Assembly: GCA_036320915.1 (NCBI GenBank)
Contig: JAXBDG010000016.1
Span: 1,488,001-1,552,000 of the forward strand
Direction of reading: 5' to 3'
Length of the DNA stretch: 64,000 nt
Source of the DNA: Linnemannia elongata
Lineage: Eukaryota > Mortierellomycota > Mortierellomycetes > Mortierellales > Mortierellaceae
The notes under the pieces: model-generated
The model's database searches: none
What the model was told of the DNA's origin: nothing
The model's input: only the letters and a program-made list of their open reading frames with translations
Shown here: positions 1 through 12,609 of the stretch, in pieces
Layout of the letters: each line of letters starts with the position of its first letter
Numbering within the stretch: position 1 is the first letter of the stretch
Translations under genes and position numbers: made by a program

Positions 1-663
1 AAGATGAAAGAAGGAACAGAGAAGAGAGAATATAGAGAGGCGATTCGTCATGGTTTATAAATGTTTCTGGAGGGAGGGTGCACCTCCTCGATTTTTGAGA
101 CGGGATGGACATGGACGTAAATGGAGACTATGAATCCGAAACATTTAAGAAAAATAAACACGCACACTCTCCATTTTCACGACTGGCCCTCTCATATCCA
201 TCCCAACCTTGCCTCTCTCTTTGGGTTCACTCACTGTGATGAGTCGACTTGTGAACGAGTGGCAAAAAAACGATGAACGAGACGGAGATGAAAAAAAGTG
301 AACGAAAGAGAGTTGGGAAGAGTGGGGCGCCCAGACCAGGAACGATGAGCAAAGAGAGAGAAGAGGGAGATGAAAAATTCACATTCCGCGCACAGGGCGC
401 ATGAGATGTAAACAATGCACCCGCACCTTTATCTGGGAACAAAAAAACGACAAACGATAAGTTCACATAAGGGACCTTGAAGGTAACAGAGGATAAGGGA
501 TTGGGGTCCCTGTAATTTTTCTTTTCGTTTGGGTCTGACTGGTAAAGTGCTCTCAACAGTGACAGTGGGACGGGAGCATGAAGAAAGAAGAATTGAACAT
601 AACGGTCAGGGACCAAGGTTATATGCGTTCATTTCACGAGTCAAGAGGGAAAGAGAAGAGGGA

Positions 664-710
<47 letters not shown>

Positions 711-1219
711 CGATAGAAAAGAAGGGATGGCGTGAGTGCATGAGGCATAGATTGGTCTTTTGGAAACGATATCGCATGGCAAACGAGGCTCATTTATATC
801 CTCAACTTCCAACAACAACCAAGGTAAAGCAACATTCCGCAGAAAATTAGCATACTTGAGACAGCACGGGAAAGAAAACAAGGTTAAGAGATAGAGCGGC
901 GTGGGCTGGATGGATAGATTGCATTAATGCAGGAGGGTCTAGGGAAGGGATGGGAGGAATGGAGGATAACAGTCGACTGGTTTTTTTGTTATCGCTACTG
1001 TTGTTGTTTTAGCGTGTCTGGTAAACGGTAGTGGAGTAGGGCTGTGCAATGTTGGGCAACGGCTGCTTTATTATTATTCTGCAGGAATGAGTAGGGATAT
1101 CAAGAGGAAGAGAAAGCGGAGAGGGGTTTGTTGGTATGCGTGCAAGGGGGGGGGGAAGATAATTGCATAAGGTCAGTTGTTCTCTTTCTGGTAGAGACAA
1201 GAATATTGCAACAGTCTGC
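1..1219. other. Intergenic, no supported gene
   Basis: No reading frame here has a recognisable domain, a convincing start, or splice signals that join coding segments. The ORFs present are low-complexity and arise from purine-rich DNA. The only distinct structure is a GA dinucleotide run near 668-706. This stretch is probably the 3' flank of the minus-strand gene that follows. Confidence 0.6.
668..706. repeat. (GA)n microsatellite
   Basis: Uninterrupted GA dinucleotide run of about 39 bases, read directly. It creates the spurious Arg/Glu and Leu/Ser reading frames in this area. Confidence 0.95.
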
Positions 1220-2101
1220 TTAGAAACCAAGGAGCTGCAGACCACCGCCAATAACAATTGCAGCGACAGCCATCAAGCCACCAGCACTCGCCTTCAAGGC
1301 TGAGCTCTCCTTGTGCGAACTGGCGCCTCCCACAACAACCTTCTCCTGCGTATTTCCACCTCCAACCGCAGCAGCAGAAACACTAGCAGCCTTGACGGGC
1401 GCGTGTACACCAGCAGCAGCGATTGTGGGACCAGCAGGGACAGCGGCAGGTCTAGCAGCAGCAGCGGGAGACTTGGGATACTTGACTGGGGAAGAGACGA
1501 TGGCGCCGATGCCTCCGGGGTTGATCTTTCCGCCTGCAGGTATGACGGGGCGGAGGGTGCCCGGGTTCCCTTGGGAGTCTGTGATTGTGAATCGTGTTGC
1601 CCATGCCATCCCCTTTCCGTCCTTTGTCTGGAACATCAGGAAGTAGACTGTTTGAAGATGAATTGTATTGTTGAGGATGGGCTAGTTGTTAGTTGTGAAC
1701 GTTGGTGGGAAGGTAGATGCTCCATGCTTCTCGCTTTTATACCTCCTCTACCTCTACTACTAAAATGGAGAAAATGGAGACTTACTTTGACCGGGAGGGT
1801 TGACGTGTGGGACATGATACTTGACACTCGTGGTCGTGCCTCCATTGACATTTGTCGCAATGGTAGCCAACTTCTTTTGCTTATCATCCGCGCCGGTCAT
1901 GAGGAAGATGTCAAAGATGGGTTTGGAAGAGAGGAGTGGCGCTTGTTTGTCGTCGCGCCAGGAGATTGTTACGTTTTGTTCAGGTTTCCAGACGGTGTTG
2001 CCGATTGGGGTGTTTGGGTAGACGAATGCATCAGAGGAAGTTGGGAGGTGGGAGAGGAGGGTTGCTGTGAGGGTGAGGAGGAGGGTAATTGTGGACTTCA
2101 T
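1220..2101 (-). CDS. Kre9/Knh1-like GPI-anchored cell-wall protein
   Basis: Two exons on the minus strand, 2101-1786 and 1647-1220, joined across a GTAAGT...CAG intron in frame, giving 247 aa. Residues 1-25 are a signal peptide (MKSTITLLLTLTATLL). The mature N-terminus matches the Kre9/Knh1 N-terminal domain (Ser-Thr-rich GPI-anchored family, PF10342): VYPNT, a W followed by NVTISW, and YFLMFQT just after the splice. An Ala/Pro/Gly-rich stalk follows, then a C-terminal hydrophobic tail (about the last 20 residues, AVAAIVIGGGLQLLGF) typical of a GPI attachment signal. Family members act at the cell surface in beta-1,6-glucan or wall organisation. Biochemical role here is inferred from the family only. 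Splice phase and domain continuity make the model strong. Confidence 0.82.
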
Positions 2102-3963
2102 CTAGGCGGTTAGAATGAGTGAGTGGTGAGAATGGGGGTGTGGAGTGATAAAGTATAATGAGGGCTGAACAATGGTATGAGGCAGAAAGGCGAGGGGTGT
2201 GGGGAGGTATTTATGATGATTGGGGAGGTTTGGCGATTTCGACTGTCTAATGCTTCTTCTTGCTCTTTGCGGGCTGTTTTGTATGCAGTCCAGGTTGAAA
2301 GATTCATAGGTCCGACAATAGGGCCCCATGGCTATTAGAAAGAAACGGTCGTGATGAGTGATCAGGAGGTTCCTGGTGTTGGGTAACTATCAGAACTAAC
2401 CTTATCACCTCCCCCTACTCATTCTTTGATTGGCTGGCGTTACTTTGCCACCAACTCGTCGTTTCTTCCTCATATGGCTTGTCTTCTTGGTCGGGGACCC
2501 ACCCGCTCTCCTTTCCCATTTTCATTTCAGATTGTTGTTGATCCAATTTAGTTCTACCATGCACCAACTTCTAATGAGATTGCATGCCATGAAAGTGTAC
2601 TGTTACCCGCCCACCCTCAAAAATGGGTGTGAAGCTACCATTCATGGTAGGTCTTTTGAACTCGCCTGCATATATCTTACATTCCTTATCTGTGAGCAAC
2701 TTTTAACCCAACCGTCTGGTATTGCAATGTGAATTAACTTTATTTGTACATTATTGGGGGTGAGGGGTAAAGATGTAAGGATGGATTGGTAGGAGGCATT
2801 AAGAAATGACATGAGGAGGAAGAGGGGGACCGATTCCAAATGCTTGTTTTCGCTAAATAGAAGGACATTCGTTTATGAGTGTGCTGAGGTGAGGACGTCT
2901 TGCGTGTTATGGTGTGTGTCCAGGTGGACAACCATTGCTTTTCTTGGGTTTCTTGGATGCCTATGTTTAACTAGCGCTCGGAGAAAGTGATGAAGGAGGA
3001 GGCAAATCAAGTACAAGACAAGGATTGACGTGTGAGGCACAGTGGCAGAAGGTATCTGAGTGGTGTTGTAACGCGGCAGTTTGTGTGAGAAGAAAAGAGC
3101 AAGATGCACACTATTCAAGAGGTTACTTTTTACCATTGATAGAATTTTGTTCAACTTGCTTCATTTTTTCCCCCCCTGTTGAGATGTAAGCGGTCACGTG
3201 TAGGAGATAGAAATCAAATGGCCACCTTGTTGCAATGATCGAATTCCCTTGCTTTCTTCTTAACGCATTGTCCTTTTTCAATTGAGTGTGGCAGGGGAGG
3301 GTGAGGCTGTGAGGAGGGGTGAGAAGGAGGAGTAGTTTTCAGATCTAGTTGTGATATGGACTGGTAATGATGTCTTCTTCTGCTACAGCGTGGTTCCCTC
3401 TCCTCCCTCATTCGCCCATTTACCACTAGTCCGATCGGAGGATGAGGAGGAGAAGGAGCAAGAGGCAAGGAGTGAAATTTGCATTTCTCATCTTTCGCGA
3501 ACAAGGTCGATGTTTCTTTCTTGTTCGCGCGCAGCTCACTCGGACAAGGGGCGCGACAATGACGATGGACTGAATTAATGGTAATGATGCCCTTGATGAT
3601 CATCAGCATCATCAGCAGCAGCATCAGTATGGTGGTCCTCGGAGGAGAAGAGATTTAGTTATTATCTCATCAACAGGGCACATGTCCATGCGTCCATGGT
3701 CCCATTCATCCATAGACAATGATATACTTCATTGCGCCCCCCCCTTCTTGTGACATACACAACCTTCCTCTTTTTCTGTCACTCACACGTCTATTTTTTG
3801 CTCACGTTTCATCCACTCCACTCTTTCTTCTTTCCCTCCTTTTTCCGTTGCACTCTGCGTTGCTCTTTCTCTCTTTTTTCTTTTACTCTTTCCCTCCATT
3901 CACCCTCATCACACTCCACACAGCCCCTTTCTTCCCGCATTTACCTCATACTCCATCGCAACC
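2102..3963. other. Intergenic between divergent genes
   Basis: This is the 5' region shared by the minus-strand Kre9/Knh-like gene and the plus-strand ANKRD13-like gene. No ORF here has domain character. Bases 3719-3963 are strongly CT-rich on the plus strand and end just before the ATG of the ankyrin gene, which fits a pyrimidine-rich fungal core promoter and leader. Nothing else is supported. Confidence 0.55.
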
Positions 3964-6900
3964 ATGGCTTCGATCGCAGTCGACCCGGCCGACCCCATGG
4001 CCCTCCACAAGCTGGTCTATCTCAACAAGACTCACACCTTGAAGATGTTCTTGGCCCCTTACAAGTCCATCACCACCAGTCATCACCATCACCCAACAAC
4101 AAACCCCACAACCACAGCAACAACCAACGGGAATGGAACTGCACTCGAGACAACTGTACCATCAGTACAGAAGGAAAGAGAGACAGCAAACCACCACCAC
4201 CCACACATCAACTCGCTCGACCTCCATCTCCATGCTCCGCTCCATCTTGCAGTCATGCTTCAGCGCAAAGAGATGGTCCAAATCCTCCTTAAGGCCGGCG
4301 CGAACCCCCTGGTCCGGTCAGGGTCAGGATGGACCCCTCGACAGGAGGCGACTAGTCTGGGCGACAGGGAGATGATCGAGCTTATTACCCGGTACCAGCG
4401 GAAGGAGTTCTCGGGGTCCTTCAAGACCAAAGCCATGAATCTTGTCAAGCAGCTATCTGCCGTATGTTTTTTTATTTTTTTTCTTTTTACTTTTCACGGA
4501 GAATGCGTTGCCTTTGCCTTTGACTTTACCTGTTGTTAATTGTGGTTGCCCTGTTGTTTTTGCAATAACTAACTATCTTCTGTCTTTCTGTCCTTTTCGC
4601 CTGCACCTTCCTTCTCCCTCTTTCGTCTTTCCTCCCTCCTCCTGCTCCACCTTCCCTGGCATGCGCGATTGTCTCTGTTCTTAATGCACATGCTCTCCTT
4701 GATTTTTTTCTTTTAATTCGACTCGGCTCGACCCTTGCCTTCCAACTGTCTGTCTTCAAATCACATTAACAACCTCCTTCAACAAACTTTTTGTTCAATT
4801 AACAGGACCTTGACCAGTTTTACTTTCAACTGCAATGGTAGGGACTCATACTTTGACTCCACACCTCTGCGGCAGTCATGGCATGACAAAGCATGCGATG
4901 ATGTGCTCATTTTTTTTATTTCCTTTTTGTCAGCTGCGCCCATGTAAAAAGGCAACAACACCCTAATCATCCCCTACTCTCTTGATTACTATTTTTTGTT
5001 GTCCCCGTCGATGGCTGTTACTGCTTTGCTCCACGGTGGATGACAACCTCTCTCTGCGCTTTTGTTGAATGAATGCGTTGGCACGAATCTATTAGGGAAT
5101 TCCAGAGCTGGGGTAAGAATAGACATAAAGAACAACAGCAACAAAAATCGGACAGCCCAGCCCCCTCTTGCTCTTTGTTTTGTACTCTTCGTCAACAATT
5201 ACTCACAAATGTGTTCTCCTCTCTTGTTGAAAAATATGAATAGTGCCGTTTGTGAGTGGACTTTGCCCCAAGGATACGTACCACATCTGGAAGAAGGGCA
5301 ACGCTGTCCGCATGGATACATCTCTGGGTATGTTGCTGGAGGGATCTTTAATGCTTAGCGGATAATTGGCGGAGAATTGTTTATCCCTTTGATGAATGTC
5401 ACTTACACATCGCATTCTGTATGGCAAATAGTGGGCTTCGAGAACATGAAATGGATTCGAGGACACATCTCCATCGTCTTTCGCGTCGACCCCGAGCATG
5501 GTATGTTCGCTCGTTGTATTTGAATTGGAGGAACTCAATCTCCTGTCGACAAAGTGCTCAATCACAAGAAGTGCTTATTGAAACATATCGCTCTCACTCA
5601 CACCCATTGTTGTTTTTGCTCACGATGTTTGCACCAGGTCCAGAGCTGGTGATCATCGACAGGGTGAAGAAGATTACTCAAATACTGGCGAGATCTTCGG
5701 ATGACGACGAGGAAGAGGAACACGAGCCCACGGACGAAGAAATTCAGGACGAGGTCTCCATTTGCTTCAACTCTGACATCGTACGTTATGCAATTGTACA
5801 AATTGTTTTTTATAATTTTGCATGAATGTACCCGCTGGGTGAGATCTTTTTTTAAAGCATCCCCTACCCCTGGCAAAACTGTTTGTATATTATCTAATCA
5901 AACCATGTTTGTGACTATTAGACGTCGACAAATGTGCCAACATCGGCGATCAAGTTCCAGAGAGCAAAGGCAGGGATGTGGGGATATCGAAGCAACAAGG
6001 TCGAGAAGGTGGGCGAATTCGAGTGTGCAGTATGGAAGATGGACGGAGTCGAGTTCAGGACTCGTGTCAGGACTGAGCATTTGAAGGACGAGCATGGAAA
6101 GCCTATCGTACCTGCCAAGTCGGGTCGTGGTGGTCGTGGCGGTCACCATCACCATCATCCTCATGGACCTGGTCGCGGTGGACATCGGGGAGGACATGCT
6201 ATCACTGCCGGACATGCGGCAGCTCTGGAGGAGAAGGATGAAAAGGCAAGGAGACACGGTCGTGGAATGCAGCCAAGGAGAACTATTCATCAGCCTCTGT
6301 TTGCTCCCTTTTCGGATCCGGATTCGGAATTGTCTTCTTCGCCAGACCAGGACAGCCTGATGGAAAAGTTAGGGGGTAGTGTGGGAGCATTATCGCTCGA
6401 GAGTAGTGACGGCCATGCCAGCAGTCGATCGCTCAGCCCTGTGGGTGATGAGAAGGCAGTCGTGCCAGTACAACCGCCCAAGAAGCATATGCGGAGTACA
6501 GGAACCATCTCGGACGATGCATTCTTTGAGACGGCTCTGGAGGAAGCAGAATCAGAAATGGCGGAGGAGGTGAACGAGAAACTGGCGTTCCGTCCCTCGT
6601 TGCCGCCACCCCCAGCGACCTCTGTGACGTTTGAGCAGTATTTTGATGCTGCAGTCACTACCGTAGGCGACATGCATTTGGGTCGACCCTTGGAGCAGAA
6701 AGAGTCCAAGAGGACGTTTGGAGCTACGTTGTGGATGTACGAGAATCAGCATCCTACTCCTGCTGTTGCAGCTGGAAGATCGACGTCGTCCCTGTCGTCT
6801 TCGAACCATGCGACGTATCACGAGAATGGGTCAGTCACATCTGTGGCATCTTCGGGATCAGGTGCAGGAAATACAACAGCAGCACCGTCGTTTCCTTTAA

Positions 6901-7172
6901 CGATTGAAAAGATCCTGCCGTTGTTGGAGGTGATTGGGATGGATAACAACCGGTTGGTGGGCAAGTTGAAGGAGTTTTTGGAGTACAAATTGCCCCCAGG
7001 ATTCCCGATCCGTGCCAATATTCCAGTATACCCATCGCTGTCGGCCGATGTAACTTTTGTGAATTATGATGCGCACAAGGTGATTGAGGATGATATGTTT
7101 GAAGTCCCTGGGGAGGAGCAGGGGTACTCTGAGGGGTTCGTTATCCGACCTGGCGGTGAGGATGACTCTTAG
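3964..7172 (+). CDS. Ankyrin repeat domain 13 (ANKRD13)-like protein
   Basis: Seven exons: 3964-4461, 4806-4837, 5096-5112, 5244-5327, 5432-5500, 5638-5780, 5922-7172. Phases agree throughout and give 697 aa. Residues 1-166 hold ankyrin repeats (DLHLHAPLHLAVMLQRKEM, LLKAGANP, GWTPRQEA) interrupted by a His/Thr-rich insert. From about residue 167 the GPCR-chaperone domain (PF11904) follows: DLDQFYFQLQW, EFQSWVPFVSGLCPKDTYH, IWKKGNAVRMDTSL, and later VTFEQYFDAA, GRPLE, FGATLWM and KLPPGFPIRANIPVYP. An acidic stretch and a Gly/His/Arg-rich linker sit in between. Animal ANKRD13 proteins bind ubiquitinated membrane cargo in endocytosis. No clear UIM is visible at this C-terminus, which ends in an acidic GGEDDS. 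Exon 3 is only 17 nt. AATAAA occurs shortly after the stop (about 7204). Confidence 0.88.
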
Positions 7173-7565
7173 GCCCTTGTTCTTACAATGGATAGAGAAA
7201 GAAAATAAAGTGATGAAAGTTGGTGGCAACGAAGGAGACGAAGGTTATCTATCACATGATGAATTTGTGACTTTGGTCCATGGCTGGCTCTTTGGCTGTC
7301 GGTCTGGCAGGCAGAAGGGACGGTTCCATCATCACTTTTTTTTGTCGTTGGCAATTGGGCGTGGTCGTAACACGCGTTACCTTCTTTCTTCTTCACTCTC
7401 ATCACACTTCGCATCCTTTTGTTGGAGTAGACAACCTACTTGGCTAATACCCTTACGACACAACGACAGCACAGGAGGACTTCCATCGACTCTCTTTCTC
7501 ACACACTTCACTCCGACACATAACAAGCTCACTTCCCTCACAAACCACCAGGCAGACAAGAGACG
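7173..7565. other. Intergenic: 3' flank and Sec3 promoter
   Basis: Contains AATAAA near 7204, the likely polyadenylation signal of the ankyrin gene, then CT-rich DNA (about 7380-7550) leading to the Sec3 ATG. No independent gene is seen. Confidence 0.6.
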
Positions 7566-10500
7566 ATGGCAGGAAGGGGCACAACGAACTCGATGGCGCC
7601 CAAAGCAAAGGACGACCCCGTCCGCCAGCAACTTATCCGCGCTTTATTCTCCGACAGCTCCTGTAAGTCTTTTGACGCCTCTGTCTCACAGTGCTGCTTT
7701 TCTCTTTTGAGACTGAGCGGAATGCAGATGCAGACAACGACGGTGAACGCGATGGAAAAGGGGGCTTTGCATTGGCGTGAAGCACCTCAAGGACACCAAT
7801 AGGCCTCACACAGCTCTGACGGACGTTTCTTTTTTTATTCTTCTTTTGTCACCTTGTTGAAAGCGAGCAATGCGGAGACGATGTTGACGTATATCAAGAT
7901 CTATGAGGAAGAAAAGGCGTCCAAGGAGATGAAGACACTTGGCGGAGGCAGTAAGAAGGGTGGAGGCGCGGACCGGAACAAACTCTTATCTAAGCCCCGG
8001 TACCTTTGCATGACTGGTAAGTCCATTCTTCTTTCGCAGAGTTGATGTTGTTTCCTTGGAGATGTCCGATGGTCTTGAAGCGTCGGTGTTAAACGGTTGT
8101 TGAATTGTTGGTTGAATTAATTAGTCAAGGCGAATGGAAAAGTGCGACTGCACAAGGTCAAGAAGACTTCTGCAACGTCGTATCATATTGGAAGGACCTG
8201 GCATTTGGATGAAATCAAGTCCATCGAGAACGTCGACGTAAGGCTACTTACTGCCACTATTACATTCCCTCTTCACCCACTTTGCAAGTTCTACAATGGT
8301 GCCCAATGTAGACAAGCCATATTTACATTCCCATGTTACATTTATATCGGTGTTTAGGCAAAGAGATGGAATGTTATTATTAACCGCCCCTATGCCTGGC
8401 TGTCTGATGATCCTGAGGTCAAGAACGATTTCTTGATGATGTTGCTCAAGGTATGGCCACTTTTTTTTCTCTTTCTGGGTTGCTGGTATTAGTCTTCAGA
8501 GATCCAATCATCGGCTCTTCTGAACGCACGCCAATCTTAATCCCTGCCTTCTATGAATAATTAGGTGCTGAGGAGCAATTTGAAGAGGTTGCCAGCGCTG
8601 ATCAACATTGACGAGCCAGCCCTTGCCAGTAAGTTCCACCATCCTATCAGATTTTGACACGGTGAACGTACTATGTCCACAAGCACGACCTACCACTAAT
8701 ATGCCACACCCACAATGATGAATAGACCAATTCAATTTGGCGAGAGAAGCGGCGGTGACGGCAACTGCAAGCAGGAACCACCGCGTAGCGCCGGTGCCCG
8801 GAAACAGCGGGGCGGCCATCGCCAATTCTACAGGATCGTTCGTGCAGGATTTCGACCACCGGCTCTCGATCCAGACAGAGCGCATGAAGAGAACTGCTGC
8901 ACCTTCGCCAAGTTCGCAAGGTTCAGGCATGACACCCGGAACAGCTGCTACCGGTGGGGCGAATAGTCCACGCACCGGATCCAAGTTGATGGAGGACAAT
9001 GAGCCCCTGGACGAGGTTGCACTTATGAACCTTGAGGAGTTGTTGTATGATATGGAGTTGGCCAACAACGAGGATGGCGTCGCACTGGAGACTCGTTTGA
9101 TGAAGGAGCTCGCATCCTTGGAGACTGCGAATGTGTACTCAATTATTGAATCTGACGACAGGATCAAAGATGTGATGGCAGAGCTGGACAAGGGTATTGA
9201 GGAACTCGACGACATGGACAACTGGCTATTCCTCTACCGCCAGGAGCTGGATTCGATGGGCGATGACATTCGACAGATTGAGTCTCAAAACCGTGGACTG
9301 CAAGTCCAGACTTCCAACCAGGCCAGTCTGCTGAGGGAGCTCGAGAACTTGCTCATCTCGATCACTATCCCAGACAGGATAATCGAGACCTTGAAAAAGG
9401 AGACTTTGGAACGCGAGAATGGGGTTCGTAAATTGGAGGATGCTGCCGCCGAGGTGCAGGATGTGTTGTTGTCAAAATATGACGAAGATGTTGCGGGCAT
9501 GAGTGCTGTTAGAGGAAGGATGGAATTGTACAGTTACCATTGCTCGAATTTCGCGGGCAGGTTGTCGGACTTCTTGAGGGCAAAGTGTCAAGCCCAGGCG
9601 GATCAGTACTTGAATGATCGCCAACGGACATTATCCAAGGGATATGTGGTCATGTTTGGGTATGAGCCCATCGAGAAGTACTTTATTACTTATCGGGGGC
9701 TTATTGTCTGGCTTCGTGAGATGGAACCGCGTCTCTTCACCGACCTTCAAATGGTATGTTTTTTGTTGGTTGACAGCCTATGACGGATAGTGCTTTGCGA
9801 TTCAATTTACTGACTGTGATTCTCTTTTCGATATGATGCTTACTAGCTGTTTGTGAATAACATGAACAGGCTGTACCGCAAGGAGATCAAGGAGTTCTTC
9901 AGCGTACTTATTACCAACCATGTCGCCAAATTGGAAAAGCCCGACGACTCTGAGTTTGGTAATGTCCGGCATCTTGGATCTTTCCATGCGCGGTGCGATG
10001 TACTTTTTGTTTGTCGAGTGTGCTAATGCCGTTTTACTCTTTTCTTTATTTTATGTAGTGTTTGGGTCGACATATCATGGAGGGTTGATTGCGCGTGGAG
10101 GGACGGCGATCCGTGAGTCATTGTCATCGCCCTCAGACTTGACAGGAAGAATCCCATGGCGGAAGAGATCGACACGGGAGATCCAAGACCCCAATGCCAC
10201 TGGCCGCTTCAACAACGGCACCATGTACGAGTCGTCGCGTAGGATCGACGTTGCTCAGGAGGAAAAATTGGCAGTGGACGAGGCTTTCTCTCAGGCTTTG
10301 TCAATCATGACATCTTTGGCTGCCCGTGAACAGAACTACCTTTCAGATCTGTTTACGTTGACCAAGATGATGTCTATGCGGATGTACATCAATGACAAGC
10401 CACCCTTCTCGATGCAGGAGTTGGAGACTGTCAGGAAGCCTACACTGGATGTCAAGAGTGCCAAGAGGTTGGCTCAGCTCATGGGTATCCTATTTGATGG

Positions 10501-11740
10501 TCTCAGTGTTGAGCTCAACAACTTTGCCGAGACCGGATACAAGAATGAGAGCGTGTAAGTTTGCTGCAAGAATTCGCCTTGTCGATTTCTTACATCGAGA
10601 ATCCATGACTGACTTTTATCTTTCATTTGTTTGTTCGTTAGGCAATGTGTGGGTATGTTGATTTCGGTGGAGAGAACACAAAAGGAATTTGCCGAATCGG
10701 ACCAGGCATTCTTGATCACCATGTTGGCTCAGTTGAGGACTAAGTTGGTTGGTATGTTTGAGAAGTATGTTGAGGAGCAGTTCAAGTTTATCGAAGAGGC
10801 TCGTAACAAGACCAAGCGTAAAGGTGTCCTCCCCTTCATGCGGATATTCCCCGTAAGTTGCACCATGTCTTTCTACATCGCCAAGTGTACCTGTTGCTCA
10901 TTACAGTTTTCAGTAGTGCTGACGAGTTTTTTTTATTTCTTCCTTCCCTCCTTTCTGCAACACAGAGATTTGCTCAAAGGATGGAGGCGTTGCTGGAGGG
11001 TAATGAAGATACGGAGGCGCGTCAATTAATCACGGCGGCATACGACAAGTTGGTCCGCGTGATGTTCGAGTCGACTGAGGCCATTGCCAAGGAAACTGTG
11101 GACTTTGATGACAAGGAGCAAGGATCGCATGTGGTCAACATTGAGAACATGCACCATTTCTACTCGGAACTGCGACAGCGTAAAGTCACCAACTTGGAGA
11201 ACTATATGAAGTATGCCAAGGGTTCGTATGAGAGCCATCTTGCGACTTATGTCCGTGGTGTCGTCCGACGTTCTCTTCTCAAGCTCCTCGTAAGTTTCCT
11301 GGGTTGATTAGAGTTATTTTGTCTACTGCGATGTTGTGATGTGGAAGCAGGGAGTTAACCTTTGTATTTATTTTAATATGCTATTGTAGGACTTTTTTGA
11401 TGGAGTGGAGGGGTTGGTGAAGGCTAAGGCCTCAGAAGACGTTGGCTTCCATTTGACATACAACAAGCAAGCCCTCAAAAAGGCCGTCTCGCAGTACCCA
11501 GCCTCGGTGGTCCGGAAAGACCTCCAGCACTTGTACCGCAAAGTCGAGAAGCATTTCTCGTCCGAAGAGGAGGAGGGCCTGTTGCAGGTTGCGTGGAGAG
11601 GTATTCAGGAAGAATTTATTCGGCAGCACGAGAGGTTCTCGAGGTTGATTCGCGAGTGTTATCCGGATGCTGGGGTGCAGATGGAGTTTTCTATGCAGGA
11701 ATTGTTGGGCTTCTTTTCAGAGATTGCAAAGAGCCACTAA
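7566..11740 (+). CDS. SEC3: Exocyst complex component Sec3 (EXOC1)
   Basis: Eleven exons: 7566-7662, 7864-8016, 8125-8237, 8358-8450, 8565-8628, 8726-9753, 9847-9958, 10059-10554, 10642-10852, 10966-11289, 11390-11740. All phases fit, giving 1,013 aa. Residues about 30-170 form the Sec3 PIP2/Rho-binding PH-like domain (YLCMTVKANGKVRLHKV, SYHIGRTWHLDEIKSIENVD). From about residue 280 the Sec3 coiled-coil region (MNLEELLYDMELANNEDGV, LEELDDMDNWLFLYRQELD-like segment) leads into the helical C-terminal rod (FAQRMEALLEG, MHHFYSELRQRKVTNLENYM). Sec3 marks sites of exocytosis at the plasma membrane and tethers vesicles with the other exocyst subunits; this matters at hyphal tips. The first intron is ambiguous: an in-frame 49-nt cassette may exist (see findings). 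AATAAA follows near 11866. Confidence 0.9.
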
Positions 11741-12351
11741 GAAGGAAGAGGGCGAGGATGAAAGGAGCTTGGGATGGATGTGATTGGTTGGTAGGCGTTT
11801 TATTCTTTCTTATTTTTCTTTGATATACACGTACATAAATACATACCCACAATTCCGCACAATAGAATAAACGAAAAAGAATCTCGCTTGACTCAAGCAT
11901 TTGCCTAATAATGGCACTGGTTACTGAAGTGAGTGGAGAGGAGAAGGAAAGGAGCAGTTAAGGCCTTGCGATTCCATCGGTGGGGGCGATGTTGCCGTTT
12001 CGAGAGTCAAATGTGATACGGTCAGTGCAACCCTCGGGTACTCTCTATGAGCCCTCTCCCCACTTTATTAATGGCAAATAGCAGTATCCACTCACTACCC
12101 AAGACTCACAAACTGCAGATGTGGTAAAGAAGAAAGAGCATTCCAAAAGCTTCGACGAACAGAGACCATGGTTTGTGCTGAGGTTTTAAGAAAAAACAGT
12201 ATGTTATTGAAGGTATCGAAGGTTGAGAGGGTAAAGGAAGAGAATGTGGGGCTTCGATGAGCCCGATAACTGTGGGGGAAAAAAAAAGATGGCAACACTA
12301 TGGTCCTGGTTCGTCCTGCAATCCCTGAAGACACCATGAAATTTGACACTA
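11741..12351. other. Intergenic between convergent genes
   Basis: 3' flanks of Sec3 (plus) and the small secreted protein (minus). An AATAAA-type signal for Sec3 lies near 11866. The short minus-strand ORFs at about 12095-12389 have no domain or start context that I can support. Confidence 0.6.
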
Positions 12352-12609
12352 TCAAAGGCATTTAGCTCCAGGTTTATCGCTAGCGACACTGCCAGTTTTT
12401 ATGTGTCGGTGGCAGCAATCGAAAACGTCATTAAACTCAGCATTGACACAGTAACTGCCCTGGGCAGCTTCCCCTAATTCTTTGATGCAACACAGATCAG
12501 TGACAACGTCAAACAGGCGTCCTGTACTCCTGTTACAGCACGCAAAGCCAGCGTCGGCAATACGAGCGCAGAGAGGAAGGCAGAGGAGGAAAACGGCCAC
12601 GATCTTCAT
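12352..12609 (-). CDS. Small secreted cysteine-rich protein
   Basis: Single exon, 85 aa, starting at the ATG at 12609. A longer in-frame ORF extends upstream, but it is Lys/Arg-rich and would bury the signal peptide, so I chose the internal ATG. Residues 1-20 (MKIVAVFLLCLPLCARIADA) are a signal peptide ending in an A-D-A/G cleavage context. The 65-residue mature protein has eight Cys in the order CC, CC, C, CC, C, with three Cys-Cys doublets. This suggests four disulfides. It is not the class I/II hydrophobin order (C, CC, C, C, CC, C). No function is recognised. Secreted effector-like or surface-active roles are possible but unproven. Confidence 0.68.
   Translation of the reverse strand: MKIVAVFLLCLPLCARIADAGFACCNRSTGRLFDVVTDLCCIKELGEAAQGSYCVNAEFNDVFDCCHRHIKTGSVASDKPGAKCL

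Noticed and set aside
1311..2113. Long plus-strand ORFs over the Kre9/Knh-like gene
   Set aside because: They mirror the minus-strand coding sequence, have no domain, and lack a start or splice context. The minus-strand model has a signal peptide, Kre9/Knh motifs and a GPI tail.
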